A stretch of DNA of 37,179 bases from Verrucomicrobiota bacterium (GTDB lineage Bacteria; Verrucomicrobiota; Verrucomicrobiia; Limisphaerales; JADLHS01): contig JABFSR010000227.1 in NCBI GenBank assembly GCA_013140495.1, positions 1 to 37,179 of the forward strand. The letters run 5' to 3'. A model generated the notes under the pieces. The model searched no databases and was not told the DNA's origin. It was given only the letters and a program-made list of their open reading frames with translations. The position numbers and the translations under genes were made by a program. Below, piece by piece: positions 25,481-34,573 of this stretch; the stretch's first letter is position 1; every line of letters starts with the position of its first letter.

Positions 25481-26917
25481 GTGATCCCACCAAACCAATC
25501 ATTTTACGCCCGCTGGCGGCAGCGCTCCGGCGCAGTCGCTGTTTTGCGCGACGATGACACGCCACCCGAACGTCTCCTTCAGGCCGTGTGGCAGCATCAA
25601 CGTCTGCTGCGCGATCAACTCGTCACCACGGACGGACGCCGCGTGCGCGTGTTGCATCCCGGTTTCGGCAATGCAGAAGGCGGCCCCGATTTTCGTGCTG
25701 CGCTGATCCAACTCGACGACGACCAGCCGTGTGCCGGTGACGTGGAAGTGGATTTGCGCACGAGCGGCTGGCGCTCCCACGGACACGATCGCAACCCGAA
25801 TTTCAAAAACGTCGTCCTTCACGTCGTCTGGGAAGCGGCGAAAACCTCCGGCCCGATTCCCACGCTCGCGTTACGGCAATCCCTCGATGCGCCGCTGGCG
25901 GAACTCAGTTTGTGGCTGGAGCGCGAGCCGGCGAAGTCATTGCCTGAAGCCATGCTTGGAAAATGTTCCGCACCACTGCGTGCGTTGTCGCCGGAACAAC
26001 TCAACGCACTGTTACGCGAGGCGGCACAGGTGCGCCTTCAATCCAAGGCCGCGCAGCTTCAGGCGCGCGCGCGACAAGTCGGATGGGAGCAATCGTTGTG
26101 GGAAGGATTGTTCCGGGCGCTTGGCTACAAGCACAACACCTGGCCGATGCAGGCGCTTGCAGAAACACGCGCCCGCTGGACGCAACACGCGGACTCGGCA
26201 CTCGTTCTTCAGGCTCGCGCGCTCGGCATCAGCGGATTATTGCCAGCGGAACTTACGCGTACGCAGGCTGCGGGTGACAGTTATCTGCGCCGCGTGTGGG
26301 ATTGTTGGTGGCGCGAGAGGGATGAGTTCGCCGACTGTGCCTTGCCGTCTGTGTTGTGGCGTTTTCATGGACTGCGCCCGGCGAATCATCCGCAACGTCG
26401 CCTCGCGCTCGCGGCTCACTGGTTGTTCGCGGGTGGATTGTGCGCGAGACTCGACCGGTGGTGTGCGGCGACTGTCAAGGATGCTGCGCTTGCAGATTCA
26501 CTGGTGAAGAATCTTCAGGTGGAACGCGATGAATATTGGTCGTGGCATTGGACGCTGCGCTCGCCGCGTTTGAAGAAACCGCAACCGCTCATCGGCTCGA
26601 CGCGGGTAACTGATCTCGCAGTGAACGTGATCCTGCCGTGGCTGTGGACGCGCGCGGTGGAGGGCGGAAACGAAAAGCTGCGGGTTGAAATCGAACGGCG
26701 GTACGGCGCATGGCCGGTGGCTGAGGACAACTCGGTGTTGAAGCTGGCGCGTCAACGCTTGCTCGGTGGAGCGGGGCGGAACATCTTCAAAACTGCCGCG
26801 TCGCAACAAGGGTTGATTCAGATCGTTCGCGATTTCTGCGGCCACGCCAACTCCATTTGTGATGGTTGTGGTTTTCCTGAACTGGTGCGGAACTATTCGA
26901 TCCAGCATCAAAACTGA
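25481..26917 (+). CDS. DUF2851 family protein
   Basis: Conserved protein of unknown function. The N-terminal third carries the DUF2851 hallmarks: LLQAVWQHQRLL, a DGRRVRVLHPGFGNAEGGPDFRAALIQL block, CAGDVEVDLRTSGWRSHGHDRNPNFKNVVLHVVW, and a C-terminal Cys group (FCGHANSICDGCGFPEL) that could bind metal. The His/Asp pattern in the first block looks like an active or metal site, but no activity is established in my knowledge. It starts at GTG, and a GGAGG 21 bases upstream is too far for a standard ribosome site. It is alone between the protease and the glycosyltransferase. Confidence 0.85.
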   Translation: MIPPNQSFYARWRQRSGAVAVLRDDDTPPERLLQAVWQHQRLLRDQLVTTDGRRVRVLHPGFGNAEGGPDFRAALIQLDDDQPCAGDVEVDLRTSGWRSHGHDRNPNFKNVVLHVVWEAAKTSGPIPTLALRQSLDAPLAELSLWLEREPAKSLPEAMLGKCSAPLRALSPEQLNALLREAAQVRLQSKAAQLQARARQVGWEQSLWEGLFRALGYKHNTWPMQALAETRARWTQHADSALVLQARALGISGLLPAELTRTQAAGDSYLRRVWDCWWRERDEFADCALPSVLWRFHGLRPANHPQRRLALAAHWLFAGGLCARLDRWCAATVKDAALADSLVKNLQVERDEYWSWHWTLRSPRLKKPQPLIGSTRVTDLAVNVILPWLWTRAVEGGNEKLRVEIERRYGAWPVAEDNSVLKLARQRLLGGAGRNIFKTAASQQGLIQIVRDFCGHANSICDGCGFPELVRNYSIQHQN

Positions 26918-26974
26918 TCCGGAACCACGCAGATGGACTTCAACGCAGAGGCATAGGGTGGCGGATCCTGAATC

Positions 26975-27053
26975 CACGGAGCGCGGACCGCCGAGTCCGC
27001 GTTTTGCTTTCACAAGGATTGGAACGCGCGGACTCAGCGGTCCGCACTCCGTG
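26975..27053. repeat. Long inverted repeat (REP-like)
   Basis: Arms 26975-27001 and 27027-27053, 27 bases each, match as inverted copies at 25 positions, with 25 bases between. The core is GCGGACC...GGTCCGC. It lies between the DUF2851 gene and the glycosyltransferase gene. There is no T-run. Confidence 0.75.
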
Positions 27054-27097
27054 TTCCGCGTTGCACGTGCCCATGTCGCTTCATAACCTCCCGCGCC

Positions 27098-28567
27098 ATG
27101 TCCGAAAAGAATCCGCCATCACGACGCGAAACGATTTGTGTTGTCGTGATGCTGTCGGTGTTCCTCGTTTTCAATCTGCTCACGGCGTCGCGTTATCCTT
27201 TCGTGTGGATTGACGAGGTGATGTATTCCGATCCTGCGTTCAATCTGTTGCTCGGCCACGGATTCACTTCGACTGCGTGGTACGCGCAGGGCGGAAATGA
27301 ATTATGGGCTGGCAACGTGCCTCTCCATTCGTGGCTGCTTTTCGTCTGGCTGAAAGTGTTCGGCATTTCGATCACGGCAGTTCGCAGCCTTAATCTCGTT
27401 TTCATGGTCGCAACGTGCGTGCTGATCTGGCGTTCGTGTATCCGATTGCATTTGGTTTCCACGCCCCGCCACCGGTTGCTGCTGCTCGTTTTGATTCTCG
27501 GTGGCTACAGTTTGATCTTCTCGTATCGAAGCGGGCGGCCGGATTGTCTCGGGCTTCTAGCGATCAGCGGAATGTTTTACGCGTTCAGCATGAAAAGGAA
27601 CGTAGCGGTTCTCGTAACCCTATTCCTGCTCGGTGTGGCGTCGCCCTGGATCGGATTGCAACTACTGCCCATGCTCGCGGTAGTCGGCGCGTTGCTTATG
27701 TTGTTTGTCAGACGGGAAATAGTTTCGCGCGTGGTGGTGGCGGGTTTGGGCGCGGTCATTGGCCTGGTCGTTCTGGTCGCCTTCTACAAGTGGCATGGCG
27801 TTTGGGAATCTTTTCTGAAAAGCATTGGCCAGCACACGGGCGGCGGGTTCTTTGGATTGCTGCTCGGAGGGAGTTTCCGGCACAGCAATCTGACGCCAAA
27901 AGATTTCAGCTTCGCGCCTCTGTTTCTGCTCGCGCTGTTGCTCACGCTTTTTGCGTGGCGACGTGGCGAATTCAAGTTGAGATCGCCTCTTGGCTTCGGT
28001 CTTGTTTTCTCCGTGGTGTTGACCGGGGCGCTGTTGATTTCGGGGAAGTTTCCCACCTACTACGGCTGGATGACTTATGTGCCGCTGGCGATTTGTGTTT
28101 GCGCGACGCTCTCGACGATTCAGTTGGCAGGCTGGCAACGGGGACTCACGCGGCTGTTGCTCGGTTTGACCGTTTTGATCGGCGTGGGTCTCCATTTTGC
28201 GGCGGTAGTTAGCGACTGGAGCGATCGCGATCCGTCGCGCGTCGAACAATTCGTCCGTAACAACACGCGCGCTGATGACTGGATCTATTGCGAGTTCGGA
28301 GCTTACTACGGGGCCAAGACACACAGCGCGAGAACATTTACGCCCATCTACCTCGCAGCCATCTCTGCCACAGAAAAGCAAAACACCAGCGTGCTCATCA
28401 TCCATCCCCGTCATCTTGAAGAAGCGGTCGCTGTCATCGGCGGCAAATGGGTGGCGACCAATGCGGAACTTGTGCCCGCGAGGGAATGCGTGTTCGGCAC
28501 GGATTGGCGGGCCGGGTTTCTGGCGATGCAAAACTACCGGCTCACGGTTTATCGGCGTGCGCCGTAG
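27098..28567 (+). CDS. GT39/ArnT-like membrane glycosyltransferase
   Basis: Polytopic inner-membrane GT-C-type glycosyltransferase of the PMT/ArnT (GT39/GT83) kind, using lipid-linked sugar donors and acting on the outside face of the membrane. Seen: N-terminal helix, then the first external loop with VWIDEVMYSDPA (Asp39-Glu40, the catalytic acidic motif region), PLHSWLLFVWLKVFG, and about ten more hydrophobic helices with basic connecting loops. A soluble C-terminal part follows (about 385-489). The acceptor is unknown. Its 3' end overlaps that of the convergent acyltransferase gene by 26 bases. Confidence 0.82.
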   Translation: MSEKNPPSRRETICVVVMLSVFLVFNLLTASRYPFVWIDEVMYSDPAFNLLLGHGFTSTAWYAQGGNELWAGNVPLHSWLLFVWLKVFGISITAVRSLNLVFMVATCVLIWRSCIRLHLVSTPRHRLLLLVLILGGYSLIFSYRSGRPDCLGLLAISGMFYAFSMKRNVAVLVTLFLLGVASPWIGLQLLPMLAVVGALLMLFVRREIVSRVVVAGLGAVIGLVVLVAFYKWHGVWESFLKSIGQHTGGGFFGLLLGGSFRHSNLTPKDFSFAPLFLLALLLTLFAWRRGEFKLRSPLGFGLVFSVVLTGALLISGKFPTYYGWMTYVPLAICVCATLSTIQLAGWQRGLTRLLLGLTVLIGVGLHFAAVVSDWSDRDPSRVEQFVRNNTRADDWIYCEFGAYYGAKTHSARTFTPIYLAAISATEKQNTSVLIIHPRHLEEAVAVIGGKWVATNAELVPARECVFGTDWRAGFLAMQNYRLTVYRRAP

Positions 28568-29432
28568 TTTTCAGCCGGACGACCTCCGCGTGGAGTTGCC
28601 GGGCAAGTTCCTTGCGGTCGGATGCGCGGTTCATGATTGGCGCAAAGCGGATGTGGGCGCGGATATTTTTCAGGGCCATCAGGCGCAGCATGTGCGGGAA
28701 AAAAGTCATGCCGCCCCAGTAACACACGTCGTTTTCCACGGAACCTTGATCGAGTTCGTAGGAAATGTGCGCGACGCAAAGCGGATGCTCGCTGCCGCAG
28801 ACGGGTTCGAGCAGCGACGATTTGAACGGCAACACTTCGTGCCCGTTTGAACTCGTGCCCTCGGGAAACAGCACCACGACCTGACCGGTGTTCAATACGT
28901 CGCGAATCTCCGCGCTGATCCGGGAAACGTCTGCTCGCCGCGTTCGATCAATGAACAACGTGCCCCCCCGTTGTGCGCACCAGCCGAACACCGGCCAGTT
29001 CTTCACCTCCGCCTTGGAGACGAATACCGTCGGCATCAACGAGCCGATCGTGATGATGTCGAGATAGGTGAGGTGATTGCTTGCCAGAAGCCCGGCCTGC
29101 GGCAACGCCCCTGATGTCTGAACATTTACATCGAACACGCGGAGGATGGCGGCGGCGGAGCGTTGCAACCAGCGCGTTCGAACCGCCCACGGCGGCGATC
29201 CGCCATGCCGCAACGCTTGGAACAAAAAATCCAAGGCGATGAAGGATAACGTTGCCCCGAGCCAGACCGAACGAAACAGGCGACGGAGCAATTTGGAAAA
29301 GCCAGATTCCACGTCCAAAGCGTAGCGAGCAGTGACTGATGGAAACAAGGTCACAAATGCCCATGACGATGAAGTCATGTGGCAACTGATGGGTTTGGCG
29401 TGCGAAGAACCGAAGGGGACAAACCGCGTCAC
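28542..29432 (-). CDS. 1-acyl-sn-glycerol-3-phosphate acyltransferase-like (PlsC family)
   Basis: Membrane-bound acyltransferase of phospholipid synthesis, or a related lipid acylation. The motifs are NHLTYLD (His120-x4-Asp125), GTLFIDR (157-163) and FPEGTSS (189-193, binding glycerol phosphate), as expected for PlsC. One membrane segment lies at about 58-75. The start is uncertain, because the first 40 residues are untypical. An ATG at 29378 or a GTG near 29312 (before ESGFSKLL) would give a more usual N-terminus. Other members of the LPLAT group, such as ornithine-lipid acyltransferases, cannot be excluded. Confidence 0.85.
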   Translation of the reverse strand: MTRFVPFGSSHAKPISCHMTSSSWAFVTLFPSVTARYALDVESGFSKLLRRLFRSVWLGATLSFIALDFLFQALRHGGSPPWAVRTRWLQRSAAAILRVFDVNVQTSGALPQAGLLASNHLTYLDIITIGSLMPTVFVSKAEVKNWPVFGWCAQRGGTLFIDRTRRADVSRISAEIRDVLNTGQVVVLFPEGTSSNGHEVLPFKSSLLEPVCGSEHPLCVAHISYELDQGSVENDVCYWGGMTFFPHMLRLMALKNIRAHIRFAPIMNRASDRKELARQLHAEVVRLKTTAHADKP

Positions 29433-29540
29433 ACAGCCATGAGAGAAACAACGGATAAACCTGAATTTCCCTCATCAAAACGGCATTATCTGGTAACACG
29501 TCCGACACAAAAATGTTGATAACTTTCGTGTACTAAACTC

Positions 29541-29568
29541 TTGCATTTGAGGATGACCAACCTAGAGT
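29541..29568 (+). promoter_or_regulatory. Candidate promoter
   Basis: TTGCAT (29541-29546), 16 bases, TAGAGT (29563-29568), 108 bases before the ATG of the exported Ig/OB-fold protein. A near-copy stands before the pseudopilin gene (34470). Confidence 0.4.
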
Positions 29569-29676
29569 TGCCACGTAGAAAAACAAAAACCTAAAACCGT
29601 AGAAGTAACGGGCGGAACGCTGACCAACGACAGTCATTCAGAGGTCAACTGCCCGAGAAAAAAACAACCCCAGTCT

Positions 29677-31857
29677 ATGAAAAGAATAATCCTATCCCTT
29701 CTAGCATTTACCTGTCTCGCAGTTCCACATGTGCGCGCGGATGTTGTCTTCAACGAGAAGTTTGATTACGTAGATGGCCTCAGCTATGTGGTCGGCACCA
29801 ACAATCTTGGAGCAACCAATTGGTTTGTTCACAGCGGCACTGGCGATTCTTTCATCGTCAAAAGCAATCTTACCGTAACTATGAGCGGCTCGGCAGATGT
29901 GAATCGTCCGTTCTATACCGGGGGTGCGCCGGCTCCGGGTTACACAAATAGTGTGACCAACATATTCGCCAGCTTTACAGTGGTCTGCACCAATCAACCC
30001 AATTCCAGCAATTACTTCGCTCATTTTCAAAGTTCTGGCACGGCGTTCCAAGGCCGGGTTTGGAATGCGCCGGGTAGTTTGCCGGGCACATGGAAGCTGG
30101 GAATCACCACGACGTCCACAACCCTTGGATTGATCAGGTGGTTTCCGGTGGATCTTGCGACCAACACCGAATATCAGGTGGTCATCAATTGGGATGAAAC
30201 CCAAGGCGTGAATTCGATTGCCACAGTCTGGGTCAATCCATTGACTGCTGCGGACACATCGGTGATTGCAGCCGATGCGGTTGCCGGGGTCATTTCCTCG
30301 GCGTTCGGTTTCCGGCAGCCTTCCGGTGCCGGTACGGGGCGGTTTCTGATAACGAATCTTGTCGTTGCGACTTCTTTTGACGAGGCAGCAACAAATGTCT
30401 GGCCGCTGACGGCGGTGGCACCGAGGATCGCCGTTGGCCCCAAGGGCGGGACCAACTTCGTCGGAAACCCGCTTTTGTTGACGGCTGTGGCCGCCGGTCA
30501 GAATCTCGGCGGTCTGACTTATACATGGCTCAAGGATGGCGGGATTTTCGCGAATCCAGATGGCAACACGAACACGTTGAGTTTTCCGAGTCTTGTAGCG
30601 GGCGACAGCGGCGTGTATCAATTTGTGGCGACGACGACACTTGGTCTGTCGAGCACGAGTTCGGTCGCAACTCTCTGGGTGACGAACGCCCCCGTCCCGC
30701 CAACCGTCTCCGGAGTTAGCGGCAACACCAATGTCTATTACCATCAAACGGCCACCGTCCATGTGACCGCCAGCGGTCCGCCGACACTCTCCTATGCGTG
30801 GTTCTACAATAATGGTCCTCTCGGCCCTAATGTCACGGGCGACGGCACAGATACCATTACCATCACCGACGTCTTCACCAATAATGGCACCGCTGGCACG
30901 TATCGCTGCGATGTTACCAATCCCTATGGAACGACGCCGAGCGCCAACGCCTTCGTTACTGCCAATCCGGTTCCCGCCGTTTCAATCGCGTTCCTGCGCA
31001 CACTCGTGGATCCGGTCAATTATCTGGCCACCAATTCAACAGCGGTATGGCAAGCGACGGGCACGGTTACCACCTTTACCAATCTGACGTCTGGCAATAC
31101 GTCTTCCTACTATCTTCAGGACGGCACGGCGGGCATCAACATATTTGCCACGCTCGCCTCGGCCTTCCGGCCCGTTCAAGGTGACGTGGTGACATTCGTT
31201 GGAGTCCTGTCCAGCTTTAACAGCACGCTGGAACTCCTCGCCGATACAGCCAACAATCCGATTGCGTCCTACACAGTATTGAGCAACAACATTGACAGCC
31301 TACCCGCTCCACGAACCATTCCGTTCTCGATTACGAACAATCTGGCCCAGACTGAAGCGCTGGAAGGTTCGATTGTGATGCTGACAAATGTTTACTTTGG
31401 AGCTAGTGCGGGCAGTTTGATATCAACAACGGCGGCGACCACCGTCACTGTCACCAATGCCGCTGGAGAGACGTTTACGGTGGTCTTTTCGAATCAAGAC
31501 CAGGATACAGCCGGTAAAACCCTCCCAGATTCTGCGACGACGATTATCGGGCCGTTGACACAGAACTTGAACAACGGCACCACGCCACGCAATCAAGGCT
31601 ACGCGGTCACCGTCACGCGGTTCTCTGACATTGTCACGAATCCGATCACGCTGTCAGTTTCACACGCAGGCAATAGCAGCACTTTGTCCTGGGCTGCTGC
31701 GCCAGTCACCTACCCATACAGCGTGTGGTCTGCCACTGGCGTCACCGGACCCTATTCAATCTTGAGCGGTGGGTTGCGTTTCAGCGATGAGAACGGCAGC
31801 TTCATTGACACGGGCGCAAGTGGGAGTCAGAAGTTTTACCGGCTGACCACTCCATAG
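29677..31857 (+). CDS. Secreted protein with Ig-like and OB-fold-like domains
   Basis: Exported 726-residue protein with a classical signal peptide (MKRIILSLLAFTCLAVPHVRA). The first 220 residues are a beta-rich, lectin-like region (FNEKFDYVDGLSY to FLITNLVVATSF). Two Ig-like domains follow (about 250-335 with GDSGVYQFVATTTLG, and about 340-430 with GTYRCDVTNPYG). A region about 435-600 (YYLQDGTAGINIF, VQGDVVTFVGVLSSFNSTLEL) resembles OB-fold domains of secreted YhcR/DUF5689 type. The end is the shared tail (TLSVSHAGNSSTLSWAAAP to KFYRLTTP). No catalytic residues are seen. A 240-base leader and a strong terminator frame the gene. Confidence 0.82.
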   Translation: MKRIILSLLAFTCLAVPHVRADVVFNEKFDYVDGLSYVVGTNNLGATNWFVHSGTGDSFIVKSNLTVTMSGSADVNRPFYTGGAPAPGYTNSVTNIFASFTVVCTNQPNSSNYFAHFQSSGTAFQGRVWNAPGSLPGTWKLGITTTSTTLGLIRWFPVDLATNTEYQVVINWDETQGVNSIATVWVNPLTAADTSVIAADAVAGVISSAFGFRQPSGAGTGRFLITNLVVATSFDEAATNVWPLTAVAPRIAVGPKGGTNFVGNPLLLTAVAAGQNLGGLTYTWLKDGGIFANPDGNTNTLSFPSLVAGDSGVYQFVATTTLGLSSTSSVATLWVTNAPVPPTVSGVSGNTNVYYHQTATVHVTASGPPTLSYAWFYNNGPLGPNVTGDGTDTITITDVFTNNGTAGTYRCDVTNPYGTTPSANAFVTANPVPAVSIAFLRTLVDPVNYLATNSTAVWQATGTVTTFTNLTSGNTSSYYLQDGTAGINIFATLASAFRPVQGDVVTFVGVLSSFNSTLELLADTANNPIASYTVLSNNIDSLPAPRTIPFSITNNLAQTEALEGSIVMLTNVYFGASAGSLISTTAATTVTVTNAAGETFTVVFSNQDQDTAGKTLPDSATTIIGPLTQNLNNGTTPRNQGYAVTVTRFSDIVTNPITLSVSHAGNSSTLSWAAAPVTYPYSVWSATGVTGPYSILSGGLRFSDENGSFIDTGASGSQKFYRLTTP

Positions 31858-31882
31858 TCGTCATCCAAACTTGAAACCAACA

Positions 31883-31918
31883 AAGCGCCTCGGGCAAAAA
31901 AGCCTGGGGCGCTTTTTT
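31883..31918 (+). terminator. Rho-independent terminator
   Basis: Stem of about 13 pairs (AAGCGCC-type arms, 31883-31895 and 31902-31914, two mismatches) with loop AAAAAA, followed by TTTT. It is directly after the exported Ig/OB-fold gene. Confidence 0.85.
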
Positions 31919-31943
31919 CAAGATCAGCAGAAAGGCGCTCATG

Positions 31944-34223
31944 CTATTCTCTCCACGGTTTGGATGATTGGAAAGATTCCAACATCAACCTACATTCCAT
32001 CTCCATCACCAGTTTCTTGCGGTCTGAACCCGCTGCAGCTTGCGCACTCCGCGCCGTGGTGATCGCCTCCGGAAACCGCCCGGCCTCCGCGTAGGCTGCG
32101 GCAAGCGTCTTCAATTTCACCGGATCGTTCCGTCCGCTTAGTTCGCAGGCTCGCTCCGCCATGCGAACCGCTTCCACCCCGTTCCGAAACTCGGGATTCG
32201 GATCGGTGGACAGAATCCAGGAAAGGCCGTCGAGGGCGTCCACAAAATCCGGCTGGATGAGCAGCGCGCTGGCGTAGTGGCTCATTGCCTCGCGAGTTTT
32301 TTGGAGATGAGCGAGCGCCCCTGCAAACTGGCAGTGGGCGTTTGGATCGGCAGAGCCGCCACCGACTGTTTTCGCAAAAAGTTCCGCGGCTTCGCTCCAT
32401 CGCTCAAGTTGATTGAGAGCCAGGGCGAGGTTGTATTGCGACTCTGCATTTCCAGGATTCAGCCGCAATGCCTCCCGGAGGTGATCCGCGCCCTCAGCCG
32501 AGTCGCCTTTTTGAAGCAGCAGGATGCCGAGATTATTGTGCGCTTGCGCAAGACCTGGATCAGATTTTACGGCAGAGGAATAATGTTCGACGGCTTCATC
32601 CAGCCGACCTTGGGTGTGGAACAGCCGGGCAAGATTGTTGTGAGCGACGGCTGATTCGGGATTGAGTTTCAGAGCGGCAACGTAGCAAGCGGCGGCCTCG
32701 TCGTATTTTCCCTTCCGGGCCAGGGCGACACCAAGAAAAACATGCGTCTGCTCCTGATGGGGATTGAGCCGGAGGGCGCGTCTGTATTCTACAATAGCTT
32801 CGTCGAAATTGCCCTGCTCATCCAGGGCACGACCGAGAAAGAAGCGGGCCTCGGGAAATCCGGGATTCCAGCGCAGTGCTGTTTCGTAATGTGCAATGGC
32901 ATTGCTGAGTCTTCCCTCTTTGGCGAATTCGCTGCCGAGCACTGTTATTGCCATGTAATTTTTTTCTGTGACCTGCGCCGCATGCTCGAACAGCGTCCGC
33001 GTATTCTGCCAATGACGGAGTTGAAGCGTGGTGACAGCGAGCAAGGCCGTTGCAATCGAAACCGCTGTGGCACGAAGAACCAGCCTGTTTGAAATGACTT
33101 CCGTTGCGCCCCAAACCAAAGCCATGAACAACCCTACGATTGGCAGGTAAGTGTAACGATCCGCCCAGGCTTGATCTCCCACCTGGATCAAACCGATCAC
33201 CGGCACCAGCGTCCCCAAAAACCATAGCCAACCAGTGACAATGTAAGGCCGGCGACCACTGAATCGAAAAGCCAGTCCAGTGATTAACAAAAGTAGGAAA
33301 CAAGAAAGAAGTACGTCTGGAACTGGAACCGGCATCTCATACGGATAATAGACTGCCATGTGATAAGGCACGAGTGTCGTGCTCAGGTAATGCACGTAAG
33401 AAATGGGGGCGTGCCAGATCCGTTGGGAAACCGGAAGCCCGGTTGTGGAGGCAATGGCAGGAGACTGGGCTGAAATCGTCAAAACGCAGGCGATGATGGT
33501 AAGCACAAAGAACGGAGTTTTTTCCCGGATGAGCGAGGACAGGGTTTTGAACTTTGAACCCTGAGCCTTGAGTTGAAGTCGTTGCAGCGGCCAATAATCC
33601 AAAAGCAATAGCACGAATGGCAATGTCACCATCATCGGTTTGCTCATGAGTCCCAACGTGAACAGCGCCAGCGTCACGCCATACCAAACCACCTTGGAGG
33701 CCGTGGACTTTGGACTTGGAACTCTGATCTGTTCGACGTATCTCGCGTAGGCTCCCAACGTGAGCACCCAGAAGAAGGCGCTCAATACATCTTTGCGTTC
33801 CGCCACCCAGGCCACGGACTCCACGTGCGACGGATGCCAGCCAAACAGGGCCGCTACGAATGCACTGCGCCACACGGCGCCGGTCATGCGATTCAGCACC
33901 AGGAAAAGCAGAACAGTATTGGCTACATGGAGCAGCACATTAGTCAGGTGATGGCCCGCTGGTTTCAGGCCGTAAACCTGGCAATCCAGCATGTGGGAGA
34001 GCCATGTCAGGGGATGCCAGTTGCCGGCGTGGTTTCCAAAAGCCCAGGCCAGGCTCCGGCTGCTCAGTCCGTCCCGCACGTGCGAATTCTCCGTTACATA
34101 CTGTTGGTCATCGTATGTGAGAAAATCGTGTCTCAGCGCGGGCAGGTAAAGCGCCAGCGTGATGATGCCCAAGGCCAGGCAAATACAACCGTCAAGCCGG
34201 AGCTTTTGTATTTGGTTTCTCAC
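31944..34223 (-). CDS. TMTC-like membrane protein with C-terminal TPR repeats
   Basis: 759-residue protein. The N-terminal half (about 1-420) is a polytopic membrane region of GT-C/TMTC type: TYDDQQYVTE with the acidic pair Asp38-Asp39 in the first loop, NWHPLTWLSHMLD, and FGWHPSHVESVAWVAERKDVLSAFF, which is characteristic of this group. The C-terminal half has at least seven TPR units (for example AIAHYETALRWNPGFPEARFFLGRALDEQG). Eukaryotic TMTC proteins are O-mannosyltransferases. Bacterial relatives are likely lipid-linked sugar transferases with a TPR partner domain, but the acceptor is unknown. It starts at GTG with no ribosome site. Confidence 0.83.
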   Translation of the reverse strand: MRNQIQKLRLDGCICLALGIITLALYLPALRHDFLTYDDQQYVTENSHVRDGLSSRSLAWAFGNHAGNWHPLTWLSHMLDCQVYGLKPAGHHLTNVLLHVANTVLLFLVLNRMTGAVWRSAFVAALFGWHPSHVESVAWVAERKDVLSAFFWVLTLGAYARYVEQIRVPSPKSTASKVVWYGVTLALFTLGLMSKPMMVTLPFVLLLLDYWPLQRLQLKAQGSKFKTLSSLIREKTPFFVLTIIACVLTISAQSPAIASTTGLPVSQRIWHAPISYVHYLSTTLVPYHMAVYYPYEMPVPVPDVLLSCFLLLLITGLAFRFSGRRPYIVTGWLWFLGTLVPVIGLIQVGDQAWADRYTYLPIVGLFMALVWGATEVISNRLVLRATAVSIATALLAVTTLQLRHWQNTRTLFEHAAQVTEKNYMAITVLGSEFAKEGRLSNAIAHYETALRWNPGFPEARFFLGRALDEQGNFDEAIVEYRRALRLNPHQEQTHVFLGVALARKGKYDEAAACYVAALKLNPESAVAHNNLARLFHTQGRLDEAVEHYSSAVKSDPGLAQAHNNLGILLLQKGDSAEGADHLREALRLNPGNAESQYNLALALNQLERWSEAAELFAKTVGGGSADPNAHCQFAGALAHLQKTREAMSHYASALLIQPDFVDALDGLSWILSTDPNPEFRNGVEAVRMAERACELSGRNDPVKLKTLAAAYAEAGRFPEAITTARSAQAAAGSDRKKLVMEMECRLMLESFQSSKPWRE

Positions 34224-34573
34224 GTAGAGTCTTATTGTGTGGAATTAAATTCCTGATTCAATTTCAAACGACTTTGAACCCCATTTCCATTTTTGAATTT
34301 CAATGTGCTCCGATAAGTGCCGAGTGATTGGGGGGTGTTGTTGAGGCAAGCGGAGTCCAAATTGGACCTTTGTCAAAGTGCAATTCCCGGATGGAAAGCA
34401 ATCGTTTTGCACAACTGTCCTTTTCGACGAAGCCGCAACCCGGCGGTTGATATTTTCATTTTGAAACACTTGCTTTGCCCGGGGTGGGAAGCTAGAGTCC
34501 GCTTGAAAGAAACTGAACTAAAAAATGCGATCAAACGGATCGCTTGTGTTGAAACATCAGCCGATACTCACAT
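34224..34573. other. Intergenic region between divergent genes
   Basis: 350 bases between the TMTC-like gene (minus) and the pseudopilin gene (plus). Apart from the TTGCTT/TAGAGT promoter candidate at 34470-34498, I see no gene, clear repeat or RNA structure. The ORFs here have no coding character. Confidence 0.5.
34470..34498 (+). promoter_or_regulatory. Candidate promoter
   Basis: TTGCTT (34470-34475), 17 bases, TAGAGT (34493-34498), 75 bases before the pseudopilin ATG. It has the same -10 hexamer as the site at 29563. Confidence 0.4.

Noticed and set aside
29701..30762. 353-residue open frame on the minus strand
   Set aside because: Antisense to the signal peptide and Ig domains of the exported protein. 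Low-complexity, no recognisable domain.
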